Of a stretch of 25,594 bases of DNA, positions 7,595 to 15,691 are shown piece after piece. The translations under genes and the position numbers were made by a program. Under the pieces are notes generated by a model. That model was not told the origin of the DNA. It was given only the letters and a program-made list of their open reading frames with translations, and made no database searches. Position 1 is the stretch's first letter; every line of letters begins with the position of its first letter. The DNA is from a virus: positions 1 through 25,594 of IMG/VR virus record IMGVR_UViG_3300034374_004769; one strand, 5' to 3'.

Positions 7595-9555
7595 TTTGCA
7601 TCTCCATATCGTTTAGCGGAGTCGATCTCAGCCTCAAGTGGAATCTTCGGCATATACTTCGGCTCCATTACCATCTGCGCTAAAACCCAAGTTTTAGCGT
7701 CCTCTTGCTGTGCCTCAGGTACGAGGCACACTACTTCGTCATGAACAGTCAATACGCACGGATACCGTTCTTGTATCCGCAACATACCGTCAGTCATGAC
7801 GCAACGAGCTACTGCCTGAACAATGTTTTCAGTCAGTTTCCCACCGTACAACTTCTTACCATCTGACCCGTAGGCCCACTGCAACCGACCCTTAGCGTCG
7901 GCATTTCCTTTTAACGAAGGATACCTCAAAGCCATCTGGTTTGGCAATATGATTTTTTCTTTTTCAAATTGCAGGCACTTGTGGTGATACGAGCGCCCTT
8001 CTGCCAGCGCTTTCTGTATAAGCTCTTGGCACAGATGCCAGAACTGGGTGACCGGCTCAGCGGCGGCTCGGTACTTGTCAATAATCTTTTTGGCAGATAC
8101 AGCGTGTATCAGTAACTCATTCTCAGTACAGGTGTGGGGTATCTCATTAAGACGTTTGACATTATCTTCCCACTCCAAGAACGTGCCGATGTAGTCTGAG
8201 GTTATGCCAAGCTGTTTGGCAAACGCTTTGTCGTAGCGTGTAGGCGGCGCACCCAGAAAGCCAGTCAGTAACTGTGCGGCGAACGAGGCCCACCCCATGC
8301 CGTAGCCTGCGCCCAGCAGAGCAGACTTGGCAGACTGTCTGAGGTCTGGGTGTGACTCTTTGCTTAGATCTGGTATGCCGAACATCTGCGCACCAAACTG
8401 AGCGTAGGGATCCTGCCCTGAACTGAAGATATTTAGCAGAGCATCGTAGTCAGCCAGCCACGCCAACACACGAGGCTCAATCTGCGACAAGTCACAGACG
8501 ATTAGTGTGTAGCCATCAGGCGCTTGAATTGACTTGCGTAAGAACGACCCACGCTTTAAGTTCTGTAGGTTAAGACCAGAACCCTTACTTGCTGACCATC
8601 GACCGGTGTGTGCGCCATAATAGTTAAGTGGAACTGGGAGGTTTCCTCGACCAGCGATGTCAAGGAATCTCTGCGCCCGTGTACGCTCCAGCGTTGACTT
8701 AACGGCGAGTCTCGCTTCGCATAAGAGCTCCACATCTTCATTGCCGCTGTTGAGTAGTGCTTGGAAAAGAGCGTCATTCTTTGCGAGAGCAAGCGTTTCG
8801 CGGCCTGTTGTTTTGCTGATCTTGGTTGGCGGCTTGACACCCATTGACTGTAAGACATCAGCAAACTGCTGGTTACTTGCAAGGGCTGTCTCCTCGATAC
8901 CAAGTTTGCTAAGTAGCGCATGGCGCTTTGTTCTTTCCTCTTCGATTGCCTCACTTAGTATCTCCTTGTCAAGCACCAGCACAGGGTTAATAAACATCTT
9001 CAGCGTCATGTCGATGAGCCGTAGCTCTTTGGCAGGGTAACCATTTATCAGCCGCTTAAAGACTTCCTCGCACAGGAACGTATCGTGCTTACAGTAGTCA
9101 GCTAATTCTTTCTCTACCTCTGGCGGTAACTCGATCAGACCGTCTGTGCTGTGAACTGCGTTACCTTTGGGCGGTAGCCCAAACTCATTAGCCAGTTGTG
9201 CTAAGCCGTTGCCCGCATCTACACCACGCAGGGCACGAGCCATGGACAGCGAGTCAAACACGAAGCACGGCTTGACACCGTACACCCATGACAGTATCGC
9301 CACATCGAACTGGGCATTGTGCGCAAGCACCGCAGTCTCTGACCAGTCAATACTATCGACGTACGCCTGTAACCTATCGTGCGTTACCCACTCGGTGTTA
9401 TCAACGCCGTAGTCTTTGAAGCACGCACCGAACGCTTTGAACTCGTTGTTGCGAATGTACTGCTCAGTTGTCAGCTTCGATAGTGTGTACCCCTTGCGAT
9501 CCCACCTAGTCTCAAAGTCGACGACCAGTATGCGCTTGTATGGCGGCTTTGACAT
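7591..9555 (-). CDS. polA: Family A DNA polymerase with 3'-5' exonuclease domain
   Basis: The 654-residue enzyme replicates phage DNA. The exonuclease domain shows DFET (Asp13, Glu15), NAQFD and YCKHDTFL, the Exo I-III residues. The polymerase domain shows motif A DLSQIEPR (Asp355), motif B RQSAKSALLGAGYG (Arg406, Lys410, Tyr418) and motif C VHDEV (Asp606). The position equivalent to E. coli Pol I Phe762 is Leu414. The start at 9555 follows AGGAG with about ten intervening bases; an upstream in-frame start (eight residues longer) would include that SD and is rejected. The 5' end overlaps the VRR-NUC gene by 44 bp. No 5'-3' exonuclease domain is present, usual for phage PolA. Confidence 0.96.
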   Translation of the reverse strand: MSKPPYKRILVVDFETRWDRKGYTLSKLTTEQYIRNNEFKAFGACFKDYGVDNTEWVTHDRLQAYVDSIDWSETAVLAHNAQFDVAILSWVYGVKPCFVFDSLSMARALRGVDAGNGLAQLANEFGLPPKGNAVHSTDGLIELPPEVEKELADYCKHDTFLCEEVFKRLINGYPAKELRLIDMTLKMFINPVLVLDKEILSEAIEEERTKRHALLSKLGIEETALASNQQFADVLQSMGVKPPTKISKTTGRETLALAKNDALFQALLNSGNEDVELLCEARLAVKSTLERTRAQRFLDIAGRGNLPVPLNYYGAHTGRWSASKGSGLNLQNLKRGSFLRKSIQAPDGYTLIVCDLSQIEPRVLAWLADYDALLNIFSSGQDPYAQFGAQMFGIPDLSKESHPDLRQSAKSALLGAGYGMGWASFAAQLLTGFLGAPPTRYDKAFAKQLGITSDYIGTFLEWEDNVKRLNEIPHTCTENELLIHAVSAKKIIDKYRAAAEPVTQFWHLCQELIQKALAEGRSYHHKCLQFEKEKIILPNQMALRYPSLKGNADAKGRLQWAYGSDGKKLYGGKLTENIVQAVARCVMTDGMLRIQERYPCVLTVHDEVVCLVPEAQQEDAKTWVLAQMVMEPKYMPKIPLEAEIDSAKRYGDAK

Positions 9556-9811
9556 ATTCAAGATTCTCCTCGTTAACAATTATTGCTACCCCGCCAGCTT
9601 TGCGAATCTTTTCAAGCTCACGATCTTGTAGGGCTGTTGTCTTATTGCTACCTGCTTTACATTCAATCGCAAAGAAACAGCCGTTGTAACACCCAATGAT
9701 GTCAGGCACACCAGCACGACCAAAGCCCCCCATCAGGGGGAAGAAGTGATAGGCGCCTAACTCATCGAGTATGCCTTTAACTTTCTTTTTTACTTTTGCT
9801 TCAGGCGTCAC
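9512..9811 (-). CDS. VRR-NUC domain nuclease
   Basis: The 99-residue product matches a stand-alone phage VRR-NUC protein: GRAGVPDIIG (Asp37), then FFAIECKAG (Glu50, Lys52) and a helix starting LQDRE (Gln62), the PD-(D/E)XK catalytic pattern. Relatives cut branched DNA such as Holliday junctions. The start is GTG at 9811, seven bases after AGGTGAGG, which overlaps the previous gene's stop. Its last 44 bp overlap the polymerase gene in another frame, suggesting coordinated production of polymerase and nuclease. Confidence 0.87.
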   Translation of the reverse strand: MTPEAKVKKKVKGILDELGAYHFFPLMGGFGRAGVPDIIGCYNGCFFAIECKAGSNKTTALQDRELEKIRKAGGVAIIVNEENLEYVKAAIQAHTGRRL

Positions 9812-9820
9812 AGTAATGCC

Positions 9821-10033
9821 TCACCTAGACCAGACAAAGTTTTCAGCCTGTTTGGTTTCCTCTTCGTTTTCTGGTTGAAGTCCGAGTGCGCATGTAGCCC
9901 GAATAGTTTCGAGGCTTGTTTCCAAATGTGCGATTCGTCTTTTGTGTTTGGCAATTTCTTGCCTGAGATTTTTAATTTGTTCACGCGCTTCTCCTAGTTG
10001 TAAGTCAAGTTCTTGTTCGTCAACGAGTGCCAT
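9821..10033 (-). CDS. Small coiled-coil protein (70 aa)
   Basis: ATG 10033 is chosen because AAGGAG lies six bases before it; a longer frame begins without such a site. Residues 3-45 are a long charged helix with heptad-like Leu/Ile spacing (LDLQLGEAREQIKNLRQEI...), so a dimeric coiled coil is likely. The end is acidic. It overlaps the previous gene by 14 bp. No function is recognised; small coiled-coil proteins next to phage nucleases are often accessory factors, but that is speculation. Confidence 0.7.
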   Translation of the reverse strand: MALVDEQELDLQLGEAREQIKNLRQEIAKHKRRIAHLETSLETIRATCALGLQPENEEETKQAENFVWSR

Positions 10034-10220
10034 CAACAACTCCTTCCGCCCACACAAGTATGGCGCTTGATGCTCTTACTGTTAGCTTGCTCAGTTCAGT
10101 TACTTCGTAGAGTTCACTTTGACTTACTCTTGCGTTTGCGCATATCTCTTGTAGCCTTGCGCTTGCTCTTTTTAGATCGACTACTGCTTGGCCCGGATCC
10201 TTCAGTTGCGATTCTTTCAT
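10020..10220 (-). CDS. Small helical protein overlapping the DUF3310 gene
   Basis: The 66-residue frame starts at ATG 10220 right after a strong GGAGGTGTTAA site. The product is mostly helical (QAVVDLKRASARLQEICANA...) with a hydrophobic end. Its first 107 bp overlap the 3' end of the DUF3310-type gene in a different frame. The overlap is long for this genome, but the SD quality and the junction with the next gene support it as real. No domain is recognised. Confidence 0.6.
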   Translation of the reverse strand: MKESQLKDPGQAVVDLKRASARLQEICANARVSQSELYEVTELSKLTVRASSAILVWAEGVVDGTR

Positions 10221-10434
10221 TTAACACCTCCAATAGTTTTTCAAGATAGTGTTTACCCTTACCAATTTCTTGGGGGGCTTCGTCTTTCGTACCCATACGC
10301 ATGATGTACTTTAACCCACCGGCTCGATACGCACCGATGCGCTGTTGCTTAGGCCACGTATCAATAACGTCCCACGGCTCAATACCCATGCGTTTGTAGT
10401 GCTTACCACCGACTTGCTTATCACGTGCGCTCAT
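10114..10434 (-). CDS. DUF3310 (SaV-like) small phage protein with basic tail
   Basis: The N-terminal 70 residues fit DUF3310: VGGKHYKRMGIEPWDVI, then RAGGLKYIMRMG, then an acidic-basic helix ending HYLEKLLEVL. This family, first noted in staphylococcal phages, was linked to nucleotide kinase activity in some annotations, but the function is unsettled. Beyond it is a Ser/Lys/Arg-rich tail (residues 80-106), unlike the compact core, and exactly this part is shared with the overlapping gene in another frame. The ATG overlaps the stop of the previous gene (ATGA). Confidence 0.8.
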   Translation of the reverse strand: MSARDKQVGGKHYKRMGIEPWDVIDTWPKQQRIGAYRAGGLKYIMRMGTKDEAPQEIGKGKHYLEKLLEVLNERIATEGSGPSSSRSKKSKRKATRDMRKRKSKSK

Positions 10435-10679
10435 TTCGCCTCCGCAGGTTGCTTGTTAGCCCAAACTTCTAAGCACGTTTGCTCCAACTGGAACGATACA
10501 GGGTTAGTTTTTAGTGCGTCTTTGACCCCACGTTTGTAGATGCTTATGAGTTCATCAGCACGTGTCGCTTCGCTGTCATAGATGACCAAAGGTTCACTCA
10601 TTAGCTTCTCGTAAGATAGCACCGTCAACATGCCCATCGTAAAGCCTAGTAGCCAATTAACAATTTGTTTTTCGTTCAT
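10431..10679 (-). CDS. Small protein with one N-terminal membrane segment
   Basis: The 82-residue product starts at ATG 10679 after AAAGGAGAACGT. Residues 6-22 (IVNWLLGFTMGMLTVLS) form a hydrophobic stretch able to span the inner membrane, followed by a soluble, charged domain of about 60 residues. There is no signal-peptidase site obvious after the segment, so it is likely a membrane-anchored protein. Early phage membrane proteins sometimes take part in superinfection exclusion or anchoring of replication, but there is nothing specific here. Confidence 0.7.
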   Translation of the reverse strand: MNEKQIVNWLLGFTMGMLTVLSYEKLMSEPLVIYDSEATRADELISIYKRGVKDALKTNPVSFQLEQTCLEVWANKQPAEAK

Positions 10680-10690
10680 ACGTTCTCCTT

Positions 10691-11032
10691 TTACCTATAT
10701 TGTTTTGTTAAACGCCAAACAGGTTGAGAACGGGCATGACTCCTACTATCTTTACTTGGAAGAAAATCGCCGGTTCTAATAATCATTTTTTTCTTGCTCA
10801 TGTCAAGAGCGACCGCGCCCCAAGCGTTTGGAGATGGCGGCGCACGTAACCCGCAAGTAACCGCATATTTTCTTACATCTTCAAACAAAGCACCGTTTAC
10901 TCCTACGGTCTTAAAGTATTTAACAGCCAAGGTAATTGCTACCTCATGCCAATTTGCACCAGCATTTTCAAGAGCCTTTTTGGTGCCTTCATCTCGCAAA
11001 GTAATTCCAAGTTCAAGTTCTTTATGCTTCAT
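10691..11032 (-). CDS. Hypothetical phage protein, possible winged-helix-like C-terminus
   Basis: The 113-residue protein starts at ATG 11032 after a near-perfect AGGAGGTGCGAA site. The segment FEDVRKYAVTCGLRAPPSPNAW followed by AVALDMSKKKMIIRTGDFLPS and a basic end ending PVWRLTKQ resembles small phage proteins I have seen annotated only as hypothetical. The helix-turn-strand look suggests a nucleic-acid-binding fold, but this is a guess. It overlaps the preceding gene by 4 bp. Confidence 0.7.
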   Translation of the reverse strand: MKHKELELGITLRDEGTKKALENAGANWHEVAITLAVKYFKTVGVNGALFEDVRKYAVTCGLRAPPSPNAWGAVALDMSKKKMIIRTGDFLPSKDSRSHARSQPVWRLTKQYR

Positions 11033-11295
11033 TTCGCACCTCCTAAATTAAATGGGTTGCTACAAAACTTACCCCAATCAACGTGTGGGTTCATCTTCGG
11101 CTTCGCATACTTCTGCGTCTTGAGTAGTTCTTCCAACGGCATGTTAATTAAAAACTTCGACGGCATCCCAGGCTTGGGGTAGTTCAGCTTAGCCGCTCGG
11201 TTTTTCTTAACAAGTCGAGACATACGTTGAATGGCACTCTTACGATTGACCTGTAGGAAAGCCGCAACTTGGTCGATAGTCACTTCCTCTTTCAT
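11029..11295 (-). CDS. Small HTH-like protein (88 aa)
   Basis: Start ATG 11295 is taken over a longer frame because its A-T-G shares bases with the stop of the zinc-ribbon gene (ATGA) and an AAGGAG lies ten bases upstream. The N-terminus EEVTIDQVAAFLQVNRKSAIQRMSRLVKKN has helix-turn-helix spacing: a helix, a turn near NRKS and a recognition-like helix rich in Arg/Lys. It probably binds DNA. The C-terminus ends in a Pro/Lys/Asn-rich tail. Whether it regulates transcription or is a structural DNA-binding protein cannot be told. Confidence 0.65.
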   Translation of the reverse strand: MKEEVTIDQVAAFLQVNRKSAIQRMSRLVKKNRAAKLNYPKPGMPSKFLINMPLEELLKTQKYAKPKMNPHVDWGKFCSNPFNLGGAK

Positions 11296-11468
11296 GTGAT
11301 CTGCACTCCTTCCTCTGGAATGACAACATCTTCGGCAGGCATCTCGACAGTCCATATCAAATAGGCGCATGACCTGCATTGTCTGCGCCGCTTGATCCAT
11401 CGAGGTTGCTCGTCAATGACTCTCGTTTCAAGAACTTCAGTCTTGTGATTGCATCTTAGGCATTTCAT
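11292..11468 (-). CDS. NrdR-like zinc-ribbon protein (58 aa)
   Basis: A short frame starts at ATG 11468 after AAGGAGACACTT. The product has MKCLRCNHKTEVLETR, then a basic stretch WIKRRRQCRSC. Cys3, Cys6, Cys31 and Cys34 form two CxxC knuckles spaced as in the N-terminal zinc ribbon of NrdR, the bacterial repressor of ribonucleotide reductase genes. The ATP-cone that NrdR needs for nucleotide sensing is missing, so it cannot be a complete NrdR. It overlaps the MarR-like gene by 32 bp and the next gene by 4 bp. A DNA- or RNA-binding adaptor is likely; the precise role is unknown. Confidence 0.75.
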   Translation of the reverse strand: MKCLRCNHKTEVLETRVIDEQPRWIKRRRQCRSCAYLIWTVEMPAEDVVIPEEGVQIT

Positions 11469-11766
11469 AAGTGTCTCCTTCCCAAGCGGTTAAGTACTCA
11501 AGACCCTTGTCGGTAATTTCAATCCAAGTCTTGCGTTGGTCACGATCTTCAGGGTGCTTGTGCTCACGCACAAACCCTTTGGCTTTTAGTACAGATAACT
11601 TCTTGTACGTAGTAGCTGGTGCAGAAATCTTATCTTTGTGGCACTCACGAACAAGAGACTCCGTGGGCGTAGGCCCACGGAAATCGCTCAGAACATCGAG
11701 CACACAATCAGCACCCATCTCCATGCCAAAGTCTTGGTGAAGCTGGTGTACGTAGATTGGCCTCAT
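11437..11766 (-). CDS. MarR-like winged-helix protein
   Basis: The 109-residue product starts at ATG 11766 five bases after AAGGAG; a GTG two codons earlier overlaps that spacing and is less likely. The core has a helix-turn-helix region (TPTESLVRECHKDKISAPATTYKKLSVLKAKGFV) and then a wing-like REHKHPEDRDQRKTWIEITDKG, the characteristic winged helix with a two-strand wing and terminal TDKG turn of MarR-type regulators. It lacks the long dimerisation helices of full MarR proteins (about 140 aa). It may control phage genes or counteract a host regulator. Confidence 0.75.
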   Translation of the reverse strand: MRPIYVHQLHQDFGMEMGADCVLDVLSDFRGPTPTESLVRECHKDKISAPATTYKKLSVLKAKGFVREHKHPEDRDQRKTWIEITDKGLEYLTAWEGDTYEMPKMQSQD

Positions 11767-11775
11767 AAACACTCC

Positions 11776-12651
11776 TTAGAAATTAAACTTGTCAGCGATC
11801 TCAGCAACCTGAGTACGAATCTCGACACGAGCGCTGGGGTGCTTGCGAAGATCAACAATGTCCACGGTACTGAGAACCGAACGCAGTTGCCTACGTGCTT
11901 CTTCAATGTCTGGGTCGTTGGTGATATTCAAGCTCTCAAGCAAGTCGCACAACTCCATGCCACCGTCGATGAGCGAGTCGTACAGTTTACCTTTCTTCGC
12001 TTTGCCATCAGCGTCAACCTCAACGTGAAGCTGTTTCATCATGCGGTCAAGGTGCGCCTTGAGTCGATCACGTGCGTCTTGCATTGCCGCCTCGACACGA
12101 GCGTCAGCCATCTTAGCTAGCTTCTCCTGAAGCTCAGCTTGCGCTTCGTTACCCACATCAATCCTGAAGTCACCAGCCTTAGGCACAGGCATATAGTTAA
12201 GGTGAAAGGCAAACTTACGAGCGATGGTGTGTGGCTCGGGGTACTCGCTACGGTTGAACATATCACCCAAGGCCATAGCTTGCGCTGTAATCAGCGATGG
12301 GTAAACCGCAACGAACTCATTGACGAGTTCAACAAACTCCTGCTCAAACGCCATCATGCGCTCGTTAAACTCGGTGAAGCGCTTAGTTGGTAGCAAGCGA
12401 ACGCCAGAGTCAGACCAAGGCAACGTGTTCTCGTACACATAGGTACGTGCGGCGTTAACCTTCTTGTTGATAACCTCTAACTCGTTACGCCCTGCAAGCA
12501 GGTGCTTGTTAACACGAGCCGCATCTTTAGCCGCCGCACCCTTACGCATAACAACTTCGTCAGATGTGTTGCGGTCAAGACGGCGAGCCGTCCACTGTGG
12601 TGCGCTGAACTCAACGAGCATAGCGCACGTGTCGATATTAAATCGTGCCAT
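11776..12651 (-). CDS. Helical protein of the MoxR-VWA cassette, possibly DUF3150-like
   Basis: The 291-residue protein is largely alpha-helical with many Ala, Glu and Arg, such as a long stretch AELQEKLAKMADARVEAAM followed by helices to the end. The arrangement and its position beside a MoxR ATPase and a VWA metalloprotein suggest the DUF3150-like partner known from similar bacterial and phage cassettes, but I cannot verify this by eye. Start ATG 12651 follows the recurring AAGGAGAATCATC leader. It may form a scaffold or substrate adaptor for the ATPase. No catalytic residues are seen. Confidence 0.7.
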   Translation of the reverse strand: MARFNIDTCAMLVEFSAPQWTARRLDRNTSDEVVMRKGAAAKDAARVNKHLLAGRNELEVINKKVNAARTYVYENTLPWSDSGVRLLPTKRFTEFNERMMAFEQEFVELVNEFVAVYPSLITAQAMALGDMFNRSEYPEPHTIARKFAFHLNYMPVPKAGDFRIDVGNEAQAELQEKLAKMADARVEAAMQDARDRLKAHLDRMMKQLHVEVDADGKAKKGKLYDSLIDGGMELCDLLESLNITNDPDIEEARRQLRSVLSTVDIVDLRKHPSARVEIRTQVAEIADKFNF

Positions 12652-12672
12652 GATGATTCTCCTTTCTTATTA

Positions 12673-13239
12673 TTAATACAAACGCAAAACTTCTACGTTT
12701 TTAGTCTTGGGGTTCATAGAGGTAGTGACAGAACCAGCGCCCCAAAGTGCGTAACCGGCGTTACACACCGCCGACTGCAACGAATACAGATTGATCTTAG
12801 TGCCGTCAGGGTGAGCGCTTGATATTTCAAGTAGCTCATTGACCTTCAGGTCTTTCATTTGAGGTCTAACGTACTCACGCAAGTACCCACGAGGCTTGTC
12901 TGCATAGGTAGCCTTTTTCTTTTTAGCAGGCTCCACAGCTTTGATTGAAGTCACCAAGCCATGCTTATAGCTCGTGGTACCGTCTTGACTTTCTACGATG
13001 TAGCTGAAACCAAGGTTGCGAAGAATAAGCAACGAGCCTTCTACTGTGCGCAGGTTGAGCGGCACACGAGCACGTGACCTCTTGCTTGGTAACTTACCCC
13101 TGTTCAATTTCTTTGGCTCGGCCTTTGGCGTTACCTCTGCCTCGGTGTGATCGGGGAATAAGGGAAGCTGATGGTCGTCTGCATTGGTTGCTTTCAAGTC
13201 AGCAAGAACGGCGGCGAGTCGGTCTGTGTATGCTTTCAT
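12673..13239 (-). CDS. Hypothetical basic protein (188 aa)
   Basis: The protein begins at ATG 13239 after AAGGAGATTCACC. It has an N-terminal helix, a Pro/Lys/Arg-rich linker (residues 37-60), a middle region with GSLLILRNLGFSYIVES, and a C-terminal part with LKVNELLEISSAHPDG and NAGYALWGAGSV. The basic linker would suit nucleic-acid or acidic-partner binding. No known family is recognised. It sits between the helical protein and the VWA protein, so it is probably a member of the same functional cassette. Confidence 0.7.
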   Translation of the reverse strand: MKAYTDRLAAVLADLKATNADDHQLPLFPDHTEAEVTPKAEPKKLNRGKLPSKRSRARVPLNLRTVEGSLLILRNLGFSYIVESQDGTTSYKHGLVTSIKAVEPAKKKKATYADKPRGYLREYVRPQMKDLKVNELLEISSAHPDGTKINLYSLQSAVCNAGYALWGAGSVTTSMNPKTKNVEVLRLY

Positions 13240-13257
13240 GGTGAATCTCCTTTTTGA

Positions 13258-14511
13258 TTAAGAATAAATACGCAAGGTTTTGCCATGCGCAGGTTTGAAG
13301 TGGTCGTTGTTAACAACGCCCCACAGTTCGTTGCCACACGCAGGTGTGGGGCAAGCGTCGAGATAACCGTCAGTCAACCAGATAGCACCTGCCGGTTTGT
13401 ATTGTTTAGATTGAACGTAGTCGATGACACATTGAGGCGAAGTGCCACCACCACCCTGAGGTGCGAGTTGCGTAGCGATCTGAGCGTACTCACCTTCTTT
13501 GAACGTCTGCTCACCGCACACCTCTGAGTCCCACCAAACGATGCGAACAAGTTTGGGGTTGGCTTGCTGACAGATGTTGGCGATCTCACCGAACACTACT
13601 GGATAGTCACCATGCATGGAGCCAGAGGTGTCGCAGTAAATATGCAACTCGTCAACAGCAACGTCGAAGTGTGACGGCATGAGTATGCCAAGTGGTAACA
13701 ACCTACGGTTGGGCGGGTTGAAGCGAGAGTGCTCATCGCCAGCGCAGATTTCCTGAACCCAGCTACGCAACGCCTCACGCCAGTTTGTGTTGCGCTTGTG
13801 CGCAAGACCAGACAGCGGATTGTTGGCAGACGTTCTACCAGCGTTACGAGCGATACGCTTCTGCACCATCTCGCCGTGGATCAACGCTTCACGCACTTGC
13901 TTAGACACCGCCTCTTTGTCGGTGCCTTCTGAGGCTTGCATGTGTTTGTCAAGCGTCTTGGGTAGTCCGTTGCCAGACGCCTCGTCATCACCACCACCGC
14001 TACCTTCTTTCTTGCCATTACCACCAGGGGGAGGCGGCGGCATAGTGCGGAGTAAGTCTTGCAGTACGTCAACGAACGAGCGGTTGTAATACTTGGGGTC
14101 GAGCAATGGCTCGGGGTCATCGGGGTACTCAATGAACTTGTGCTCGGGGTCAGTCTGTTCAATGAACGCATTGACAACATAGTCCATCGCCACGTTGGAA
14201 AGGTCAGGGTACTTCTTGCAAATGTCCATGTAGTCGGTGCAATGACCCAAGGCTTTGTGACCGCCCTCGTGTAGCTTGACGAAGCGTAACTGCTTACGAG
14301 TGAGTGACATTACAAAGTCAGCACCGTAGTACTCGTCAAGGCCATTGGTACCTGCTGTTGGTAGATCAGTCACAACGTGAGTCTGACCCATTGTGACGAT
14401 GCCGCACATGACGCTGAAGTCGATGTGATCCATTATGTCGATGGTGACAGCGGCGATGCGCTGGCGTGGGGTCATCAAGTCCCACGTTGATTGAGCTTGT
14501 GTTTTAGCCAT
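13258..14511 (-). CDS. VWA-like metallopeptidase (DUF2201 type)
   Basis: The 417-residue protein joins two parts. The N-terminal part carries HEGGH at 81-85 (KLHEGGHKALGH), an HExxH zinc motif, as in the putative metallopeptidase domain of DUF2201. The centre has a Pro/Gly linker (158-182). The C-terminal part is a von Willebrand A-type domain with a MIDAS metal site: DTSGS at 294-298, the Thr in GGGGTSPQ (about 357) and the Asp in LTDG (381). VWA proteins of this kind act with a MoxR ATPase, here the adjacent gene, to remodel or mature target complexes. Start ATG 14511 follows AAAGGAGAGTCAATC. The target in the phage cycle is unknown. Confidence 0.9.
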   Translation of the reverse strand: MAKTQAQSTWDLMTPRQRIAAVTIDIMDHIDFSVMCGIVTMGQTHVVTDLPTAGTNGLDEYYGADFVMSLTRKQLRFVKLHEGGHKALGHCTDYMDICKKYPDLSNVAMDYVVNAFIEQTDPEHKFIEYPDDPEPLLDPKYYNRSFVDVLQDLLRTMPPPPPGGNGKKEGSGGGDDEASGNGLPKTLDKHMQASEGTDKEAVSKQVREALIHGEMVQKRIARNAGRTSANNPLSGLAHKRNTNWREALRSWVQEICAGDEHSRFNPPNRRLLPLGILMPSHFDVAVDELHIYCDTSGSMHGDYPVVFGEIANICQQANPKLVRIVWWDSEVCGEQTFKEGEYAQIATQLAPQGGGGTSPQCVIDYVQSKQYKPAGAIWLTDGYLDACPTPACGNELWGVVNNDHFKPAHGKTLRIYS

Positions 14512-14536
14512 GATTGACTCTCCTTTGTTTTGTTAA

Positions 14537-15691
14537 TCAAACTTTGAAATAGATGCGATTGTCGGCAAGCATCTTTGCGTACTCGGCGATGGTAAGAAAG
14601 TACTGAGCAGTAGAAGTCTCTGACACCCGTCGAACAAAGAGACTCTGAAGCTCAGGCTCCAAGCGGTTGACGTAAGTGACGTAGGCTTGCGCCTCATCAC
14701 GGTCACGTGTCTGCCCAATCATCTTGAGTACGAGAACCTGCTGAGCAATCTTGTTGCGTGGTAAGTCAGCGGTGTTGGGGTTGGCCTTGATGGAACTAAG
14801 GCTTGGCAACTGCTGACCGAACTTGATGTAAGACAGAATCTTGGCGGCGTAAACTTCACCCACCGTGCCAGCCAGTGCTGACTCAAGCGTCTTGTCATCG
14901 AACGCACCAAGCTCGTACGCATCGAGAATGTCAGACGCCGCATGCAACGAACGAAGCGAAGCGTAAGCAGTCTGAGGTGTCAGCGCATGAGGGTTGAAGA
15001 TCGACGGGTTGTCTTTCTCCAAGTTGACGCCGTGAAACTTGCCGCCTTCCTCGTAGTCCAAGAACGAGTCGAACACCTCGGGGTGCTCATCGAGACACGC
15101 CATCAGCATAGCGTTCATGCCGTTGGGTATGGCGAAGTCGTTGAAGTACTCCTCTTTGGTAGCCTTGCGCATCTTGACTTTGATAAGTCGGTTGCCAAGG
15201 TGAGCTTGCAACATATCGCCCAGACCCTCGTTCGCTAGGTTGGTCGCCATGATGACGATTGAACCATCGGGCGCATAGAACACACCGGCCCTGCGCTCGT
15301 AGCCGATAGGTGCGATCATGTTCTTAACGTACTGAGGAATCTTGGCGATCTCGTCGAACATAATCAGCGTAGGCTTGGCGCCGTTGACGCCACGCTGGTT
15401 GGTACGACTGATGCCAAGGCGCTCGTTGGGTAGCTCGGTAGACACGCCACGCTCACGGTCAATGTCAGGCATGAACAGCGAACCGTCAGACAACTGAGTG
15501 CAGTCGATAGGTGCTGGCTTGATGAAGTCAGCAAAGTCGGGGTCAGCACACAGCGCCTTGTGAATCGAGGTCTTGCCGATACCGTTCTCGCCCATCACAA
15601 GTACCGTGCGCTTGTGGCCCACGCCTTTGATGAGGCTGACGATTTGCTTGAACGAAAGAAAGTCGGATTGATTGGTTGATTGATTAGCCAT
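14537..15691 (-). CDS. MoxR/CobS-type AAA+ ATPase
   Basis: The 384-residue ATPase has Walker A GENGIGKT (34-41), Walker B LIMFDE (109-114), a sensor-1 ATN (149-151) and an Arg in GNRLIKV (168). The PIGYERRAGVFYAPDGS stretch before sensor 1 is typical of the MoxR/CobS branch, ring-shaped chaperone-like ATPases. Such proteins use ATP to insert cofactors or activate partners through a VWA protein; the neighbour downstream has one. Start ATG 15691 follows AAGGAGAATCATC, the same leader as on several cassette genes, suggesting matched expression. The substrate is not known in phages. Confidence 0.92.
   Translation of the reverse strand: MANQSTNQSDFLSFKQIVSLIKGVGHKRTVLVMGENGIGKTSIHKALCADPDFADFIKPAPIDCTQLSDGSLFMPDIDRERGVSTELPNERLGISRTNQRGVNGAKPTLIMFDEIAKIPQYVKNMIAPIGYERRAGVFYAPDGSIVIMATNLANEGLGDMLQAHLGNRLIKVKMRKATKEEYFNDFAIPNGMNAMLMACLDEHPEVFDSFLDYEEGGKFHGVNLEKDNPSIFNPHALTPQTAYASLRSLHAASDILDAYELGAFDDKTLESALAGTVGEVYAAKILSYIKFGQQLPSLSSIKANPNTADLPRNKIAQQVLVLKMIGQTRDRDEAQAYVTYVNRLEPELQSLFVRRVSETSTAQYFLTIAEYAKMLADNRIYFKV

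Noticed and set aside
13787-14274. + strand ORFs of 70-100 residues opposite the VWA gene
   Set aside because: Antisense shadows of a clearly coding gene; no ribosome-binding sites or known motifs.
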